Assembly: GCA_016711605.1 (NCBI GenBank)
Contig: JADJSS010000045.1
Span: forward strand, 310,001 to 374,000
Source of the DNA: Saprospirales bacterium
GTDB lineage: Bacteria; Bacteroidota; Bacteroidia; Chitinophagales; JADIYW01
Length of the DNA: 64,000 bases
Reading direction: 5' to 3'
A program made the translations under genes and the position numbers. Below are positions 10,663-18,125 of the stretch, one piece after another. The stretch's first letter is position 1; each line of letters opens with the position of its first letter. The notes under the pieces were generated by a model, which did no database searches, was not told the origin of the DNA, and saw only the letters and a program-made list of their open reading frames with translations.

Positions 10663-11453
10663 ATGTATATAATACACGCAATCTTATTAGCAATTATTGA
10701 AGGTTAACAGAGTTTTTACCAATTTCTTCTACAGCACACATGAAAATGGTTGATTTTTTAATTGGAATTCCTGAAACACCATTTCGCAATATGTATGAAG
10801 TAGTGATTCAATTTGCAGCTATTTTGGCAGTTGTTTTGTTGTATTGGAAAAAGTTTTTCGATTTTAAAAATATAAATTTTTACGTCAAATTATTGATTGC
10901 TGTAATTCCAGCATTGGTATTTGGTGCCATTTTAAAAAAACACATCGATGCAGCTTTGAGTAACTTAATGTTTATTGCTATTGTCATGATAGTTGGTGGA
11001 ATTATTTTATTGTTTGTAGATAAATTATTTACCAAAAATAAAATTCAAAACGAACAACAAATTGATATTACAACTGCATTTAAAATTGGATGTTTTCAAG
11101 TATTAAGTATTATTTTTCCAGGTTTAAGCAGAAGTGCAGCAACCATAGTAGGTGGTATGTCAATTGGTTTAACACGCAAAGCAGCAGCCGAATTTTCTTT
11201 CTTTTTAGCAGTGCCAACCATGTTTGCAGCAAGCGCAAAAAGTATGTTAGATGTTTTTCAAGAAGGTGAATATGCATTTGTTTCAGCTGATCTTGTTACG
11301 TTGTTAGTTGGTTGTGTAATATCATTTATCGTAGCGTTTTTAGCTGTAAAATTCTTTATTGAAATCTTACAAAAATTTGGGTTTAAATTCTTCGGTTTTT
11401 ATAGAATTATTTTAGGTTCAATAATTTTAATTTTATTGTTGATACACAAATAA
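10663..11453 (+). CDS. uppP: Undecaprenyl-diphosphatase (one frame break)
   Basis: This membrane enzyme recycles undecaprenyl pyrophosphate to the monophosphate carrier for peptidoglycan and other glycans. From 10663 it reads Met-Tyr-Ile-Ile-His-Ala, then Glu-Gly. One T is missing near 10704, which produces a false stop; restoring it gives Glu-Gly-Leu-Thr-Glu-Phe-Leu-Pro-Ile-Ser-Ser-Thr-Ala-His, the first active-site motif. The second motif, Pro-Gly-Leu-Ser-Arg-Ser, is intact near 11120. Multiple membrane segments and a length of about 264 residues fit the family. The gene belongs to the ftsX-ribF operon-like run. Confidence 0.92.
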
Positions 11454-11466
11454 ATACTTCGCAAAA

Positions 11467-12146
11467 ATGGAAAATTACAATTTTGTGGAAGGCGAAGTTA
11501 TCTTAATTGATAAACCTTTAGATTGGACAAGTTTTGATGTGGTGAATAAAATTAAATTTGCATTGAAACGTAAATTTGGTGCCATAAAAATTGGACATGC
11601 TGGTACGTTAGATCCGAAAGCAACTGGCTTGCTGATTTTATGTACAGGAAAAAAAACTAAAGAAATTCAGCAAATACAAGATGCTGAAAAAACATACACA
11701 GGAACTTTTTTTTTAGGTGCAACTACAGAATGTTTTGATACTGAAAAAGAAGTTAATCAAACCTTTGATATTGCTGGAATTACGAACGATGCAATTGTAC
11801 AATGTGCAACTACATTTGTTGGCGAACAACAACAATTTCCACCAATATTTTCAGCAGTAAAAATTGATGGAAAACGTGCGTATGATTTAGCGCGTGCTGG
11901 CAAAGATGGGAAGTAAAATCTAAATCAATTACCATTAATAAATTTGAAATTATTAAAATTGAATTGCCACTGATTGATTTTTATGTTGAATGCACGAAAG
12001 GAACTTACATCAGAAGTTTAGCAAATGATTTTGGTGCAAAATTGAATAATGGTGCTTATTTGTATGCATTGCGACGAACAAAAATTGGAAATTATGATGT
12101 GAAAAATGCTTTTACAGTAGATAATTTTTTAAAAACAATAGAATAA
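11467..12146 (+). CDS. truB: tRNA pseudouridine(55) synthase TruB (one frame break)
   Basis: TruB makes pseudouridine 55 in the T-loop of tRNAs. Motif I is His-Ala-Gly-Thr-Leu-Asp-Pro-Lys-Ala-Thr-Gly, with the catalytic Asp about residue 49. The Cys-Thr-Lys-Gly-Thr-Tyr-Ile-Arg-Ser-Leu motif follows in the second piece. The frame is lost near 11907, where GATGGG probably should be GATTGGG; the corrected text reads Asp-Trp-Glu-Val-Lys. The repaired length is about 226 residues, near the short end of the family. The start is 13 bases after uppP, so co-transcription is likely. Confidence 0.92.
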
Positions 12147-12156
12147 ATAAAAATTT

Positions 12157-12303
12157 AAAACACATAGTATCATAGCAAATTCTAAGATTAAGATGGTGTT
12201 AGAAAATAGAGAAATTCATCTTTGATGAATTACTATGCTAATCTATAATAAACTCAATTAGCACATAACATCAGTCCATAAAAACTATGATTCTATGTGT
12301 TTT
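12157..12303. repeat. Near-perfect inverted repeat between truB and ribF
   Basis: AAAACACATAGTATCATAG at 12157-12175 is inverted at 12285-12303 with one mismatch (18 of 19). The 109 bases between carry no gene. The right arm ends five bases before the predicted -7 element of ribF, so the repeat could affect transcription of ribF or end transcription from truB. Confidence 0.65.
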
Positions 12304-12307
12304 ATTA

Positions 12308-12315
12308 TAATTTTG
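12308..12315 (+). promoter_or_regulatory. Predicted -7 element TAATTTTG of ribF
   Basis: TAATTTTG fits the Bacteroidota -7 consensus TAnnTTTG. It ends four bases before the ribF ATG at 12320, so the transcript would be leaderless or nearly so if this element is used. No clear -33 TTTG is visible upstream. Confidence 0.45.
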
Positions 12316-12319
12316 TATC

Positions 12320-13222
12320 ATGCAAATTCATTACGGTTTAGATAAATTACCATCATTTAAAAATGCAGTGCTAACTATTGGCACTTATGATGGTGTGCAT
12401 TTTGGTCATCAGCAAATTATAAAACGATTGAACGATATTGCGCAAGAAATTGATGGTGAAAGTATTTTATTGACGTTTGATCCGCATCCAAGATTGGTGC
12501 TGCATCCAAATGATGACAAACTTAAACTGATTTCTACTATTGATGAAAAAGAAGAATTACTCGAAACATTTGGATTGAATCATTTAGTAATTGCTGAATT
12601 CTCGAAAGATTTTGCATCAATGGAAGCGAGCGAATATGTAGATAAAATTCTTATCCAAAATTTCCATCCAACAAAAATAGTAATTGGTTACGATCATCAT
12701 TTTGGAAAAGACAGAAAAGGAAATATTGATTTATTGCGACAACTTTCTACCAAATATAACTATGAAGTAGAAGAAATTTCGGCGCAAACTTTAGATGAAA
12801 TAAAAGTGAGTTCAACCAAAGTTCGTAACTTTTTGTTAGATGGAAATATTAAAGAAGCCAATAAATTATTAGCGCATCCATTTTTAATAAAAGGCAAGGT
12901 AATTCATGGTGATAAAATTGGAAGAGTGCTTGGTTTTCCAACAGCAAATATAGAAATATCAAATCCGCATAAATTAATTCCAGCATCTGGTGTATATGCT
13001 GTGAAAATAAAAATCCAACATCAGTTTTACAAAGGAGCACTCAGTATTGGTTATCGTGAAACGGTGTTTGACAATAGCAAATTAACAATAGAAGTGTTTG
13101 TGCTGGATTTTGATAGCGATTTATACAACCAATCATTAGACATAGTATTTGTCGATTACCTTCGACCACAAATAAAATATGAAAATTGGGATTTGTTGAA
13201 AGTGCAGATTGAAAAGATGTAG
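12320..13222 (+). CDS. ribF: Bifunctional riboflavin kinase/FAD synthetase
   Basis: RibF phosphorylates riboflavin to FMN and adenylates FMN to FAD. The N-terminal nucleotidyltransferase domain has Gly-Thr-Tyr-Asp-Gly-Val-His-Phe-Gly-His near residue 22 and Ser-Ser-Thr-Lys-Val-Arg near 159. The C-terminal flavokinase domain has Gly-Arg-Val-Leu-Gly-Phe-Pro-Thr-Ala-Asn near 200. The length (300 residues) is normal and the gene is intact. It completes the ftsX-DUF3098-uppP-truB-ribF order but is separated from truB by an inverted-repeat gap, so it may have its own promoter. Confidence 0.95.
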   Translation: MQIHYGLDKLPSFKNAVLTIGTYDGVHFGHQQIIKRLNDIAQEIDGESILLTFDPHPRLVLHPNDDKLKLISTIDEKEELLETFGLNHLVIAEFSKDFASMEASEYVDKILIQNFHPTKIVIGYDHHFGKDRKGNIDLLRQLSTKYNYEVEEISAQTLDEIKVSSTKVRNFLLDGNIKEANKLLAHPFLIKGKVIHGDKIGRVLGFPTANIEISNPHKLIPASGVYAVKIKIQHQFYKGALSIGYRETVFDNSKLTIEVFVLDFDSDLYNQSLDIVFVDYLRPQIKYENWDLLKVQIEKM

Positions 13223-13276
13223 GCTGTACGAAATGCAATTCTTTTGTTGTAATTTCATATTGCAAAAACCATTAAT

Positions 13277-13855
13277 ATGCTATCTATTCAACGTTCAGTA
13301 ACTTGTCCGTGGTGTAAATCTTATTATGCATCAGCACCATTAGTGCCGAATTGTGTCAATTGTGGTGGACCATTACCCAAAGCTGGTCCTGATAAAGGTG
13401 AAAAACCTGACGAACCACCAAGAATTTTACCGAAAAAATTTGTGCGGCAAGTAATGTTTTGGCGCAATACTCATACAATAATTGGTGTTATTTTTATGAC
13501 AATCGGTATTCCAACAATTGCAGCTATGGGTTTTGGTTTAATCTTCGTTGCTGTTGGTTATTTTTTATTTAGACATGGTAAAAAAGTTGGTCAGGAAAAA
13601 ATATTGGCATTAGAAAAAGGAATTGCAGTGGATGGAAATATTACAGATATTCATCAAGACACCACACAATCAATTAATGGCAGACATCCATACATAATTC
13701 AATATTCATTTACAACAAAAGAAGGTGTTGAGCAGATTGATTCGGTAACAAGTTGGGACGACAATAATGTTTTAAGAAACCATGGTGATAGTATTTGGAT
13801 CGTTTATATTCCAGAAAATCCTTCTATAAGTTCTCCGTGGCCACCAATTGTTTAA
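13277..13855 (+). CDS. Zinc-ribbon membrane protein, DUF3592-like C-terminus
   Basis: The N-terminus holds two Cys-x-x-Cys pairs (residues 10/13 and 26/29), a zinc ribbon. A proline-rich linker precedes two membrane segments (about 72-105). The C-terminal 80 residues form a beta-rich domain with Gly-Asn-Ile-Thr-Asp-Ile and the phrase Tyr-Ile-Ile-Gln-Tyr-Ser-Phe, resembling DUF3592-type domains. Function is unknown. It starts 54 bases after ribF and ends 9 bases before the DUF1697 gene. Confidence 0.7.
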   Translation: MLSIQRSVTCPWCKSYYASAPLVPNCVNCGGPLPKAGPDKGEKPDEPPRILPKKFVRQVMFWRNTHTIIGVIFMTIGIPTIAAMGFGLIFVAVGYFLFRHGKKVGQEKILALEKGIAVDGNITDIHQDTTQSINGRHPYIIQYSFTTKEGVEQIDSVTSWDDNNVLRNHGDSIWIVYIPENPSISSPWPPIV

Positions 13856-13860
13856 TTTTG
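13853..13860 (+). promoter_or_regulatory. Predicted -7 element TAATTTTG of the DUF1697 gene
   Basis: TAATTTTG overlaps the stop codon of the zinc-ribbon gene and ends four bases before the ATG at 13865. The spacing is the same as at ribF and mqnB. It fits the Bacteroidota -7 consensus; no convincing -33 box is seen. Confidence 0.4.
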
Positions 13861-13864
13861 TAAC

Positions 13865-14401
13865 ATGATAACTTATATCGCAATTCTTCGTGGCATTAAT
13901 GTTAGTGGAAAAAACAAGATTTTAATGCAGGATTTGATAGCATTGTTTGAATCGTTGAATTTCAAAAATGTTAAATCATACATTCAAAGTGGAAATGTTG
14001 TTTTCGAATCAAAATCATTGAAAAATTTAGAAACATTAATTCAGCAAAAAATAAAAGAACAATTTGGTTTTGATGTTCCAGTGATTATTAGAACCGTTGA
14101 TGAAATCACAAACATTCTAAAACATAATCCATATCTTAAACAAAAGAATATTGAACTTGATAAATTGCATATTACGTTTTTATCAGAAACGCCAATTAAA
14201 GAAAACCTAACAAAAATACATACTTACAACTTTGCACCAGATGTGTTTGAAATTATAGGAAACGAAGTGTATTTGCATTGTCCGAATGGTTATGGCAACA
14301 CCAAACTCAGTAATACTTTTTTTGAGAATAAATTAAAAGTAACAGCTACCACGCGCAACTGGAAAACGGTGAATGAAATTGCTAAGTTGTGCGAGAAATA
14401 G
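13865..14401 (+). CDS. DUF1697 domain protein
   Basis: This 178-residue protein begins Ile-Thr-Tyr-Ile-Ala-Ile-Leu-Arg-Gly-Ile-Asn-Val-Ser-Gly, the usual DUF1697 opening. It then has Tyr-Ile-Gln-Ser-Gly-Asn-Val-Val-Phe near residue 38, and Thr-Ala-Thr-Thr-Arg-Asn-Trp-Lys-Thr-Val near the end. The family is widespread, cytoplasmic and of unknown function. The gene is intact and of normal length. Confidence 0.92.
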   Translation: MITYIAILRGINVSGKNKILMQDLIALFESLNFKNVKSYIQSGNVVFESKSLKNLETLIQQKIKEQFGFDVPVIIRTVDEITNILKHNPYLKQKNIELDKLHITFLSETPIKENLTKIHTYNFAPDVFEIIGNEVYLHCPNGYGNTKLSNTFFENKLKVTATTRNWKTVNEIAKLCEK

Positions 14402-14483
14402 ATTGCTATAAAATAATTCTAAGATTATGTAGTAAGTTCAACAATTACCAATAATCAAATTACCAATGACTAATGACTAATAG
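14402..14483. repeat. Intergenic word repeat (TTACCAAT, TGACTAA)
   Basis: The gap between the convergent DUF1697 and elaA genes contains near-tandem ATTACCAAT and AATGACTAATGACTAAT words. On the minus strand the word TAGCTATTAGTCATTAGTCA begins with the elaA stop codon itself. The inverse of these words occurs at 33628-33676. Confidence 0.55.
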
Positions 14484-14933
14484 CTATTGACCAAACACCA
14501 TCGCAATATGTGGAATATCATCTTCCATGTATTCATCGGAAACTCTAACAAAACCAAAGCTTTCGTAGAATTTTTGCAAGTATGCTTGAGCAGAAATCTT
14601 AATTGGTAAATGCGAAAAAATCTGTGTCATTTTTTGCATCGCTTGTTCCATTAATTGTTTGCCAAAACCATCTTTTCTATAAATTGGTTTACTTACTACT
14701 CGACCAATTGACGCATAACCATCATAAGAAATTCCTGCTGGAACTAAACGACAATACGCAACCAATTCTTGTTCTTTATACAACATTAAATGAAAACATT
14801 TTTTGTCTTTATCATCAATATCTTTGTAAATGCAATTCTGCTCAATCTGAAAAACTTCTTCACGTAATTGTAGAATATCGTACAATTCAGGAATCGTTAA
14901 ATCATCAAAATATTTTAAAATGGTTTGTAGCAT
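14484..14933 (-). CDS. elaA: GNAT acetyltransferase, ElaA type
   Basis: The 149-residue protein opens with Leu-Tyr-Asp-Ile-Leu-Gln-Leu-Arg-Glu-Glu-Val-Phe and Glu-Gln-Asn-Cys, the ElaA pattern. It has the acetyl-CoA binding loop Ile-Gly-Arg-Val-Val-Ser and Arg-Lys-Asp-Gly-Phe-Gly-Lys-Gln-Leu (about residues 77-98), and ends with Phe-Tyr-Glu-Ser-Phe-Gly-Phe. ElaA-type enzymes are predicted N-acetyltransferases with unknown acceptors. The gene is complete. Confidence 0.88.
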   Translation of the reverse strand: MLQTILKYFDDLTIPELYDILQLREEVFQIEQNCIYKDIDDKDKKCFHLMLYKEQELVAYCRLVPAGISYDGYASIGRVVSKPIYRKDGFGKQLMEQAMQKMTQIFSHLPIKISAQAYLQKFYESFGFVRVSDEYMEDDIPHIAMVFGQ

Positions 14934-14934
14934 T

Positions 14935-15062
14935 TTTTTGTATCACAGAGTTACACAAAGATTCACTGAGTTCACAAAGTTTTAATCCTATATCAAAGTT
15001 CTAAGCAATATTCTCAGTGAAACTCTGTAAAAAAAAACTTAGTGTTCTTTGTGATATTTTTT
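14935..15062. repeat. Intergenic inverted word repeat (CACAGAGTT / CACAAAG)
   Basis: Words such as TATCACAGAG, TTACACAAAG, ATTCACTGAG (14941-14970) recur inverted as CTCAGTGAAACTCTGT near 15014-15029 and CTTTGTGATA near 15048. The block lies between queD and elaA, both on the minus strand, and could form a long imperfect hairpin in their shared transcript. No gene was seen. Confidence 0.6.
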
Positions 15063-15473
15063 TTATTCACCAAAATACTCAGCGTAAATATTTTCAGTTT
15101 CTTGTAGTTTAATAGAATGTAATTTGCAACCTTCAATATGTGGTGCTAATTCATTCCAAATAATTCGAACTAAGTTTTCTGTAGTTGGATGAATATCTTT
15201 TGGAATAAACGATTCATCTAAATTTAAGTTACTATGGTCAAGTTTATCAACAATTACTTCTTTAATAATCTTGCTTAAATCTTTTACATTGATGATAAAA
15301 CCTGTTTCAGGATCTGGTTCACCTTTTACCGTAACAAACAAAATATAATTATGTCCATGCCAGTTACGATTAGCACATTTACCGAAAACGGTATCATTCT
15401 GTTCTTCAGACCAATGGTTATTGTATAACCGATGCGCTGCATTAAAGGTCTCACGTCTTGTTAAATAAATCAC
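15063..15473 (-). CDS. queD: 6-carboxy-tetrahydropterin synthase / 6-pyruvoyl-tetrahydropterin synthase homologue
   Basis: This zinc enzyme family converts dihydroneopterin triphosphate to 6-carboxy- or 6-pyruvoyl-tetrahydropterin; in bacteria the usual role is queuosine synthesis. The zinc ligands are His14 (Asn-Ala-Ala-His), and His39 and His41 in Trp-His-Gly-His-Asn. Cys33 in Phe-Gly-Lys-Cys is the likely catalytic residue, and Leu-Asp-His-Ser-Asn-Leu supplies the second catalytic site. The length (136 residues) is normal. No other queuosine gene is nearby, so a pterin role remains possible. Confidence 0.88.
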   Translation of the reverse strand: MIYLTRRETFNAAHRLYNNHWSEEQNDTVFGKCANRNWHGHNYILFVTVKGEPDPETGFIINVKDLSKIIKEVIVDKLDHSNLNLDESFIPKDIHPTTENLVRIIWNELAPHIEGCKLHSIKLQETENIYAEYFGE

Positions 15474-15492
15474 GAGGCAAAGATAGTACAGC

Positions 15493-15577
15493 GTATTGAG
15501 TATTTAGTATTACGATAAAAATTTTAATTAAAAATTTATATTTGCATTATGTCATCGCAATACGAAATACGCAATAC
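15493..15577. repeat. Inverted repeat spanning the mqnB start
   Basis: A 23-base stretch at 15493-15515 (GTATTGAGTATTTAGTATTA...) is inverted at 15555-15577 with 3 mismatches. The right arm lies inside the first codons of mqnB and encodes its residues 3-10 (Ser-Gln-Tyr-Glu-Ile-Arg-Asn-Thr). The predicted promoter and start codon fall between the arms. Confidence 0.6.
15537..15544 (+). promoter_or_regulatory. Predicted -7 element TATATTTG of mqnB
   Basis: TATATTTG is a match to TAnnTTTG and ends four bases before the mqnB ATG at 15549. It lies between the two arms of an inverted repeat. If used, the transcript would be leaderless or have a tiny leader. Confidence 0.45.
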
Positions 15578-16253
15578 TAACATCAAAATTACTATTGTTG
15601 CTGCCACAAAACTAGAATTAAACCCTTTATTTGATGAATTTCAACCAAAACAAGCTGAATTTATTGGTTTATATATTGTAAACGAAAATTTACATTTTTT
15701 AATTACAGGAATGGGTATGCTTAATACAGCAGCGCATTTGGCTTTATATTCGGCAAAATACAATCGCGATTTTTTTATCGATGCTGGTGTTTGTGGTGCA
15801 TTTAACAGAAACCTAAAAATTGGTGAAGTAGTGCAAGTAATCTCAGAAACGTATGGCGACTTTGGTGTAGAAAATGATGAAGAATTCCAGGATTTTTTTG
15901 ATTTAGGTTTTATTGATAAAAAGGAAGATGCATTTCAGTATGGTTTGTGCGAACCAATTTTATCAGATTTTCACACAAAAATAAATTTACCAAAGGCAAC
16001 GTCTATTACAGTAAACAAAGTACACGGCAATGAAAAAACAATAAAAATTATTGAAGAAAAATACCAAGCAGATACTGAAAATATGGAAGGTTTGGCATTT
16101 TATTATGTATTGAAATTAATACAAAAACCAGGAATTGAAATTCGTGCGGTTTCCAATTATGTAGAAAAACGAAACAAAGAAAATTGGAATTTGAAATTGT
16201 CAATTCAAAATTTAAATAAAGAACTTGAAACTATTATCAAACATTTAAAATAA
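15549..16253 (+). CDS. mqnB: Futalosine hydrolase
   Basis: MqnB removes the base from futalosine in the alternative menaquinone pathway. The nucleoside-phosphorylase-like fold is seen in Ile-Thr-Ile-Val-Ala-Ala-Thr-Lys-Leu-Glu near residue 13, Thr-Gly-Met-Gly-Met-Leu-Asn-Thr near 57, Asp-Ala-Gly-Val-Cys-Gly-Ala-Phe near 78 and Glu-Asn-Met-Glu-Gly near 176. The length (234) is normal. The first 10-12 residues look added by an inverted repeat, so the true start could lie a little downstream. mqnD is 14 kb away in the same window, supporting use of this pathway. Confidence 0.9.
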   Translation: MSSQYEIRNTNIKITIVAATKLELNPLFDEFQPKQAEFIGLYIVNENLHFLITGMGMLNTAAHLALYSAKYNRDFFIDAGVCGAFNRNLKIGEVVQVISETYGDFGVENDEEFQDFFDLGFIDKKEDAFQYGLCEPILSDFHTKINLPKATSITVNKVHGNEKTIKIIEEKYQADTENMEGLAFYYVLKLIQKPGIEIRAVSNYVEKRNKENWNLKLSIQNLNKELETIIKHLK

Positions 16254-16258
16254 ATACG

Positions 16259-16702
16259 ATGCTTAATTTATTATTAGCTGATTTCTTTGAAAGAGATATG
16301 TTGAAATTAAAAGAAGAAATAAGTTTGTACAAAGATGAAACCAATCTTTGGAAAGTAGAAAATACAATCTCTAATTCTGCTGGAAATTTATGTTTACATT
16401 TAATTGGCAATCTAAATCATTTTATTGGTGCAACGCTCGGAAATACTGGATATGTGCGTCAACGTGAATTGGAATTTTCTTCTAAAAATATTCCAAGAAA
16501 TGAACTGCTTTCTGAAGTTGATAAACTTATTCCAATAGTAGTAAATACACTGAAAAATTTAAACGATGCAGATTTTGAAGCAAATTTTCCGTTAGAAAAA
16601 CATGGTCAAATTGTCAAAACAGATTACATGTTGTTCCACTTGTTAACGCATTTAAATTACCACATCGGACAAATTAATTATCATCGTAGATTGTTGGAAT
16701 AA
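16259..16702 (+). CDS. DinB-like four-helix protein
   Basis: The protein is mostly helical, 147 residues long. It has the histidine pattern of the DinB/DUF1572 superfamily: Leu-Ile-Gly-Asn-Leu-Asn-His-Phe near residue 50, then Leu-Leu-Thr-His-Leu-Asn-Tyr-His-Ile-Gly near 130, ending Tyr-His-Arg-Arg-Leu. These His residues bind a metal in related thiol-dependent enzymes. Its reaction is unknown. The start is 5 bases after mqnB, so the two are probably co-transcribed. Confidence 0.8.
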   Translation: MLNLLLADFFERDMLKLKEEISLYKDETNLWKVENTISNSAGNLCLHLIGNLNHFIGATLGNTGYVRQRELEFSSKNIPRNELLSEVDKLIPIVVNTLKNLNDADFEANFPLEKHGQIVKTDYMLFHLLTHLNYHIGQINYHRRLLE

Positions 16703-16705
16703 TAT

Positions 16706-16748
16706 GACACTATCACTTTCACTATCACTTTCACTTTTTCCATCACTT
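16706..16748. repeat. Tandem word repeat CACTATCACTTT
   Basis: Near-tandem copies of CACTATCACTTT and CACTTT fill the gap after the DinB gene and before the promoter of the cysteine synthase gene. The same word occurs at 33694-33718 and 39287-39300, each time touching a gene end. Confidence 0.65.
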
Positions 16749-16761
16749 AAATTATTTTTTC

Positions 16762-16769
16762 TATCTTTG
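16762..16769 (+). promoter_or_regulatory. Predicted -7 element TATCTTTG of the cysteine synthase gene
   Basis: TATCTTTG matches TAnnTTTG and ends five bases before the ATG at 16775. It directly follows the CACTATCACTTT tandem words. No clear -33 box is present. Confidence 0.5.
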
Positions 16770-16774
16770 TAACA

Positions 16775-17761
16775 ATGCAAATTTATAGCAACATACTCGA
16801 AACAATTGGAAACACGCCAATCGTAAAACTAAATAAAATTACAGCACATATTCCTGCAACTATTTGCGTTAAAGTTGAATATGGAAATCCAGGAAATTCC
16901 ATCAAAGATAGAATGGCATTGAAAATGGTGGAAGATGCAGAAAAAGATGGTAGATTAAAACCAGGTGGAACAATTATTGAATGTACTTCTGGCAATACAG
17001 GAATGGGTTTGGCAATTGTTGCTTGCGTAAAAGGTTACAAATGTATTTTTACTTCAACTGATAAACAATCACCAGAAAAGTTCGATATTTTGCGTGCCAT
17101 GGGTGCCGAAGTTATTGTGTGTCCAACTGCTGTTGAATCAGCAGATCCACGTTCATATTATTCAGTGGCTGAAAGATTGTCAAAAGAAATTCCAAATTCT
17201 GTTTGGATGAACCAATACGATAATTTATCAAATAGACAAGCTCATTACGAAAGTACTGGTCCGGAAATTTGGCGACAAACAGATGGCAAAATCACACATT
17301 TTGTTACTGGAATTGGAACAGGTGGAACCATTACAGGAACTACCAAATTCTTGAAAGAACAAAATCCAGCTATAAAATCATACGGAATTGATACTTTCGG
17401 TTCTATTTTAAAACAATTTCATGAAACTGGTACATTTAATCCAGCTGAAATTCATTCTTATATAACAGAAGGAATTGGAGAAGATATTATTCCAAAAAAT
17501 TACGATTTTTCATTGATTGATTTTGTAGAAAAAGTTACTGACAAAGAAGCAGCATTAATGCAACGTCGATTAGCAAAAGAAGAAGGTTTGTTCTTAGGAA
17601 ATTCTGCAGGTTCTGCCGTTCAAGGTGTGTTGCAAATTCATGAAAAATTTCCTTTTACAAAAGATGATTTGGTAATTATTGCCACACACGATCATGGTTC
17701 GCGCTATATTGGCAAATTCTTTAACGATAAATGGATGAAAGAAAAAGGTTTTATTGATTGA
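16775..17761 (+). CDS. PLP-dependent cysteine synthase / cystathionine beta-synthase family
   Basis: This fold-type II pyridoxal-phosphate enzyme has the Schiff-base Lys44 in Asn-Ser-Ile-Lys-Asp-Arg. The substrate loop is Thr-Ser-Gly-Asn-Thr-Gly near residue 73, and the phosphate loop is Gly-Thr-Gly-Gly-Thr-Ile-Thr-Gly near 178. At 328 residues it lacks the CBS-domain tail, so either cysteine synthesis or cystathionine formation is possible. The Phe-Leu-Gly-Asn-Ser-Ala-Gly-Ser stretch near 275 fits the branch close to cystathionine beta-synthase. The gene is intact. Confidence 0.88.
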   Translation: MQIYSNILETIGNTPIVKLNKITAHIPATICVKVEYGNPGNSIKDRMALKMVEDAEKDGRLKPGGTIIECTSGNTGMGLAIVACVKGYKCIFTSTDKQSPEKFDILRAMGAEVIVCPTAVESADPRSYYSVAERLSKEIPNSVWMNQYDNLSNRQAHYESTGPEIWRQTDGKITHFVTGIGTGGTITGTTKFLKEQNPAIKSYGIDTFGSILKQFHETGTFNPAEIHSYITEGIGEDIIPKNYDFSLIDFVEKVTDKEAALMQRRLAKEEGLFLGNSAGSAVQGVLQIHEKFPFTKDDLVIIATHDHGSRYIGKFFNDKWMKEKGFID

Positions 17762-17825
17762 AATCAGCCAATCTAATTCACCAATTATTTTTTATCAACA
17801 TCTATTTAAAAAAATATTTTTACAC

Positions 17826-18047
17826 ATGTATAAGAAATCTGCAATTTTAATTCTACTTTTCGGAACTGTTTCTAAAATGTTAAATGCACAAACAATTTCA
17901 GCAGCTGATACCTTAGCAAAAAGCAATAAATTATATGCTGTAGTAACTGTTTTAGCTGTAATCTTAGTTGGCATTTTCATTTATCTTTTTTCATTAGAAA
18001 GAAAAATTAAGAAACTCGAAAAAGAAATATCCTCTAATAAAAAATAA
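17826..18047 (+). CDS. CcmD-family small membrane protein
   Basis: I chose the ATG at 17826 (Met-Tyr-Lys-Lys-Ser), giving 73 residues with a signal-like N-terminus (to about Asn-Ala-Gln), one strong membrane segment (about 39-58), and a Lys/Glu-rich tail. This is the layout of the CcmD-family proteins of Bacteroidota, where CcmD helps cytochrome c heme handling. No other ccm gene is seen here; the neighbour is glutamate dehydrogenase. Confidence 0.65.
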   Translation: MYKKSAILILLFGTVSKMLNAQTISAADTLAKSNKLYAVVTVLAVILVGIFIYLFSLERKIKKLEKEISSNKK

Positions 18048-18125
18048 TAAATGTATTATCAGGATATTCCATCTGCTTAAAAATTAAAAATAGAAACATC
18101 AGAGGAATTAAAAAATTAAATTAAA

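Noticed and set aside
16706..16748. CRISPR-like repeat array
   Set aside because: The units are 6-12 bases, not separated by unique spacers, and no cas gene is present.
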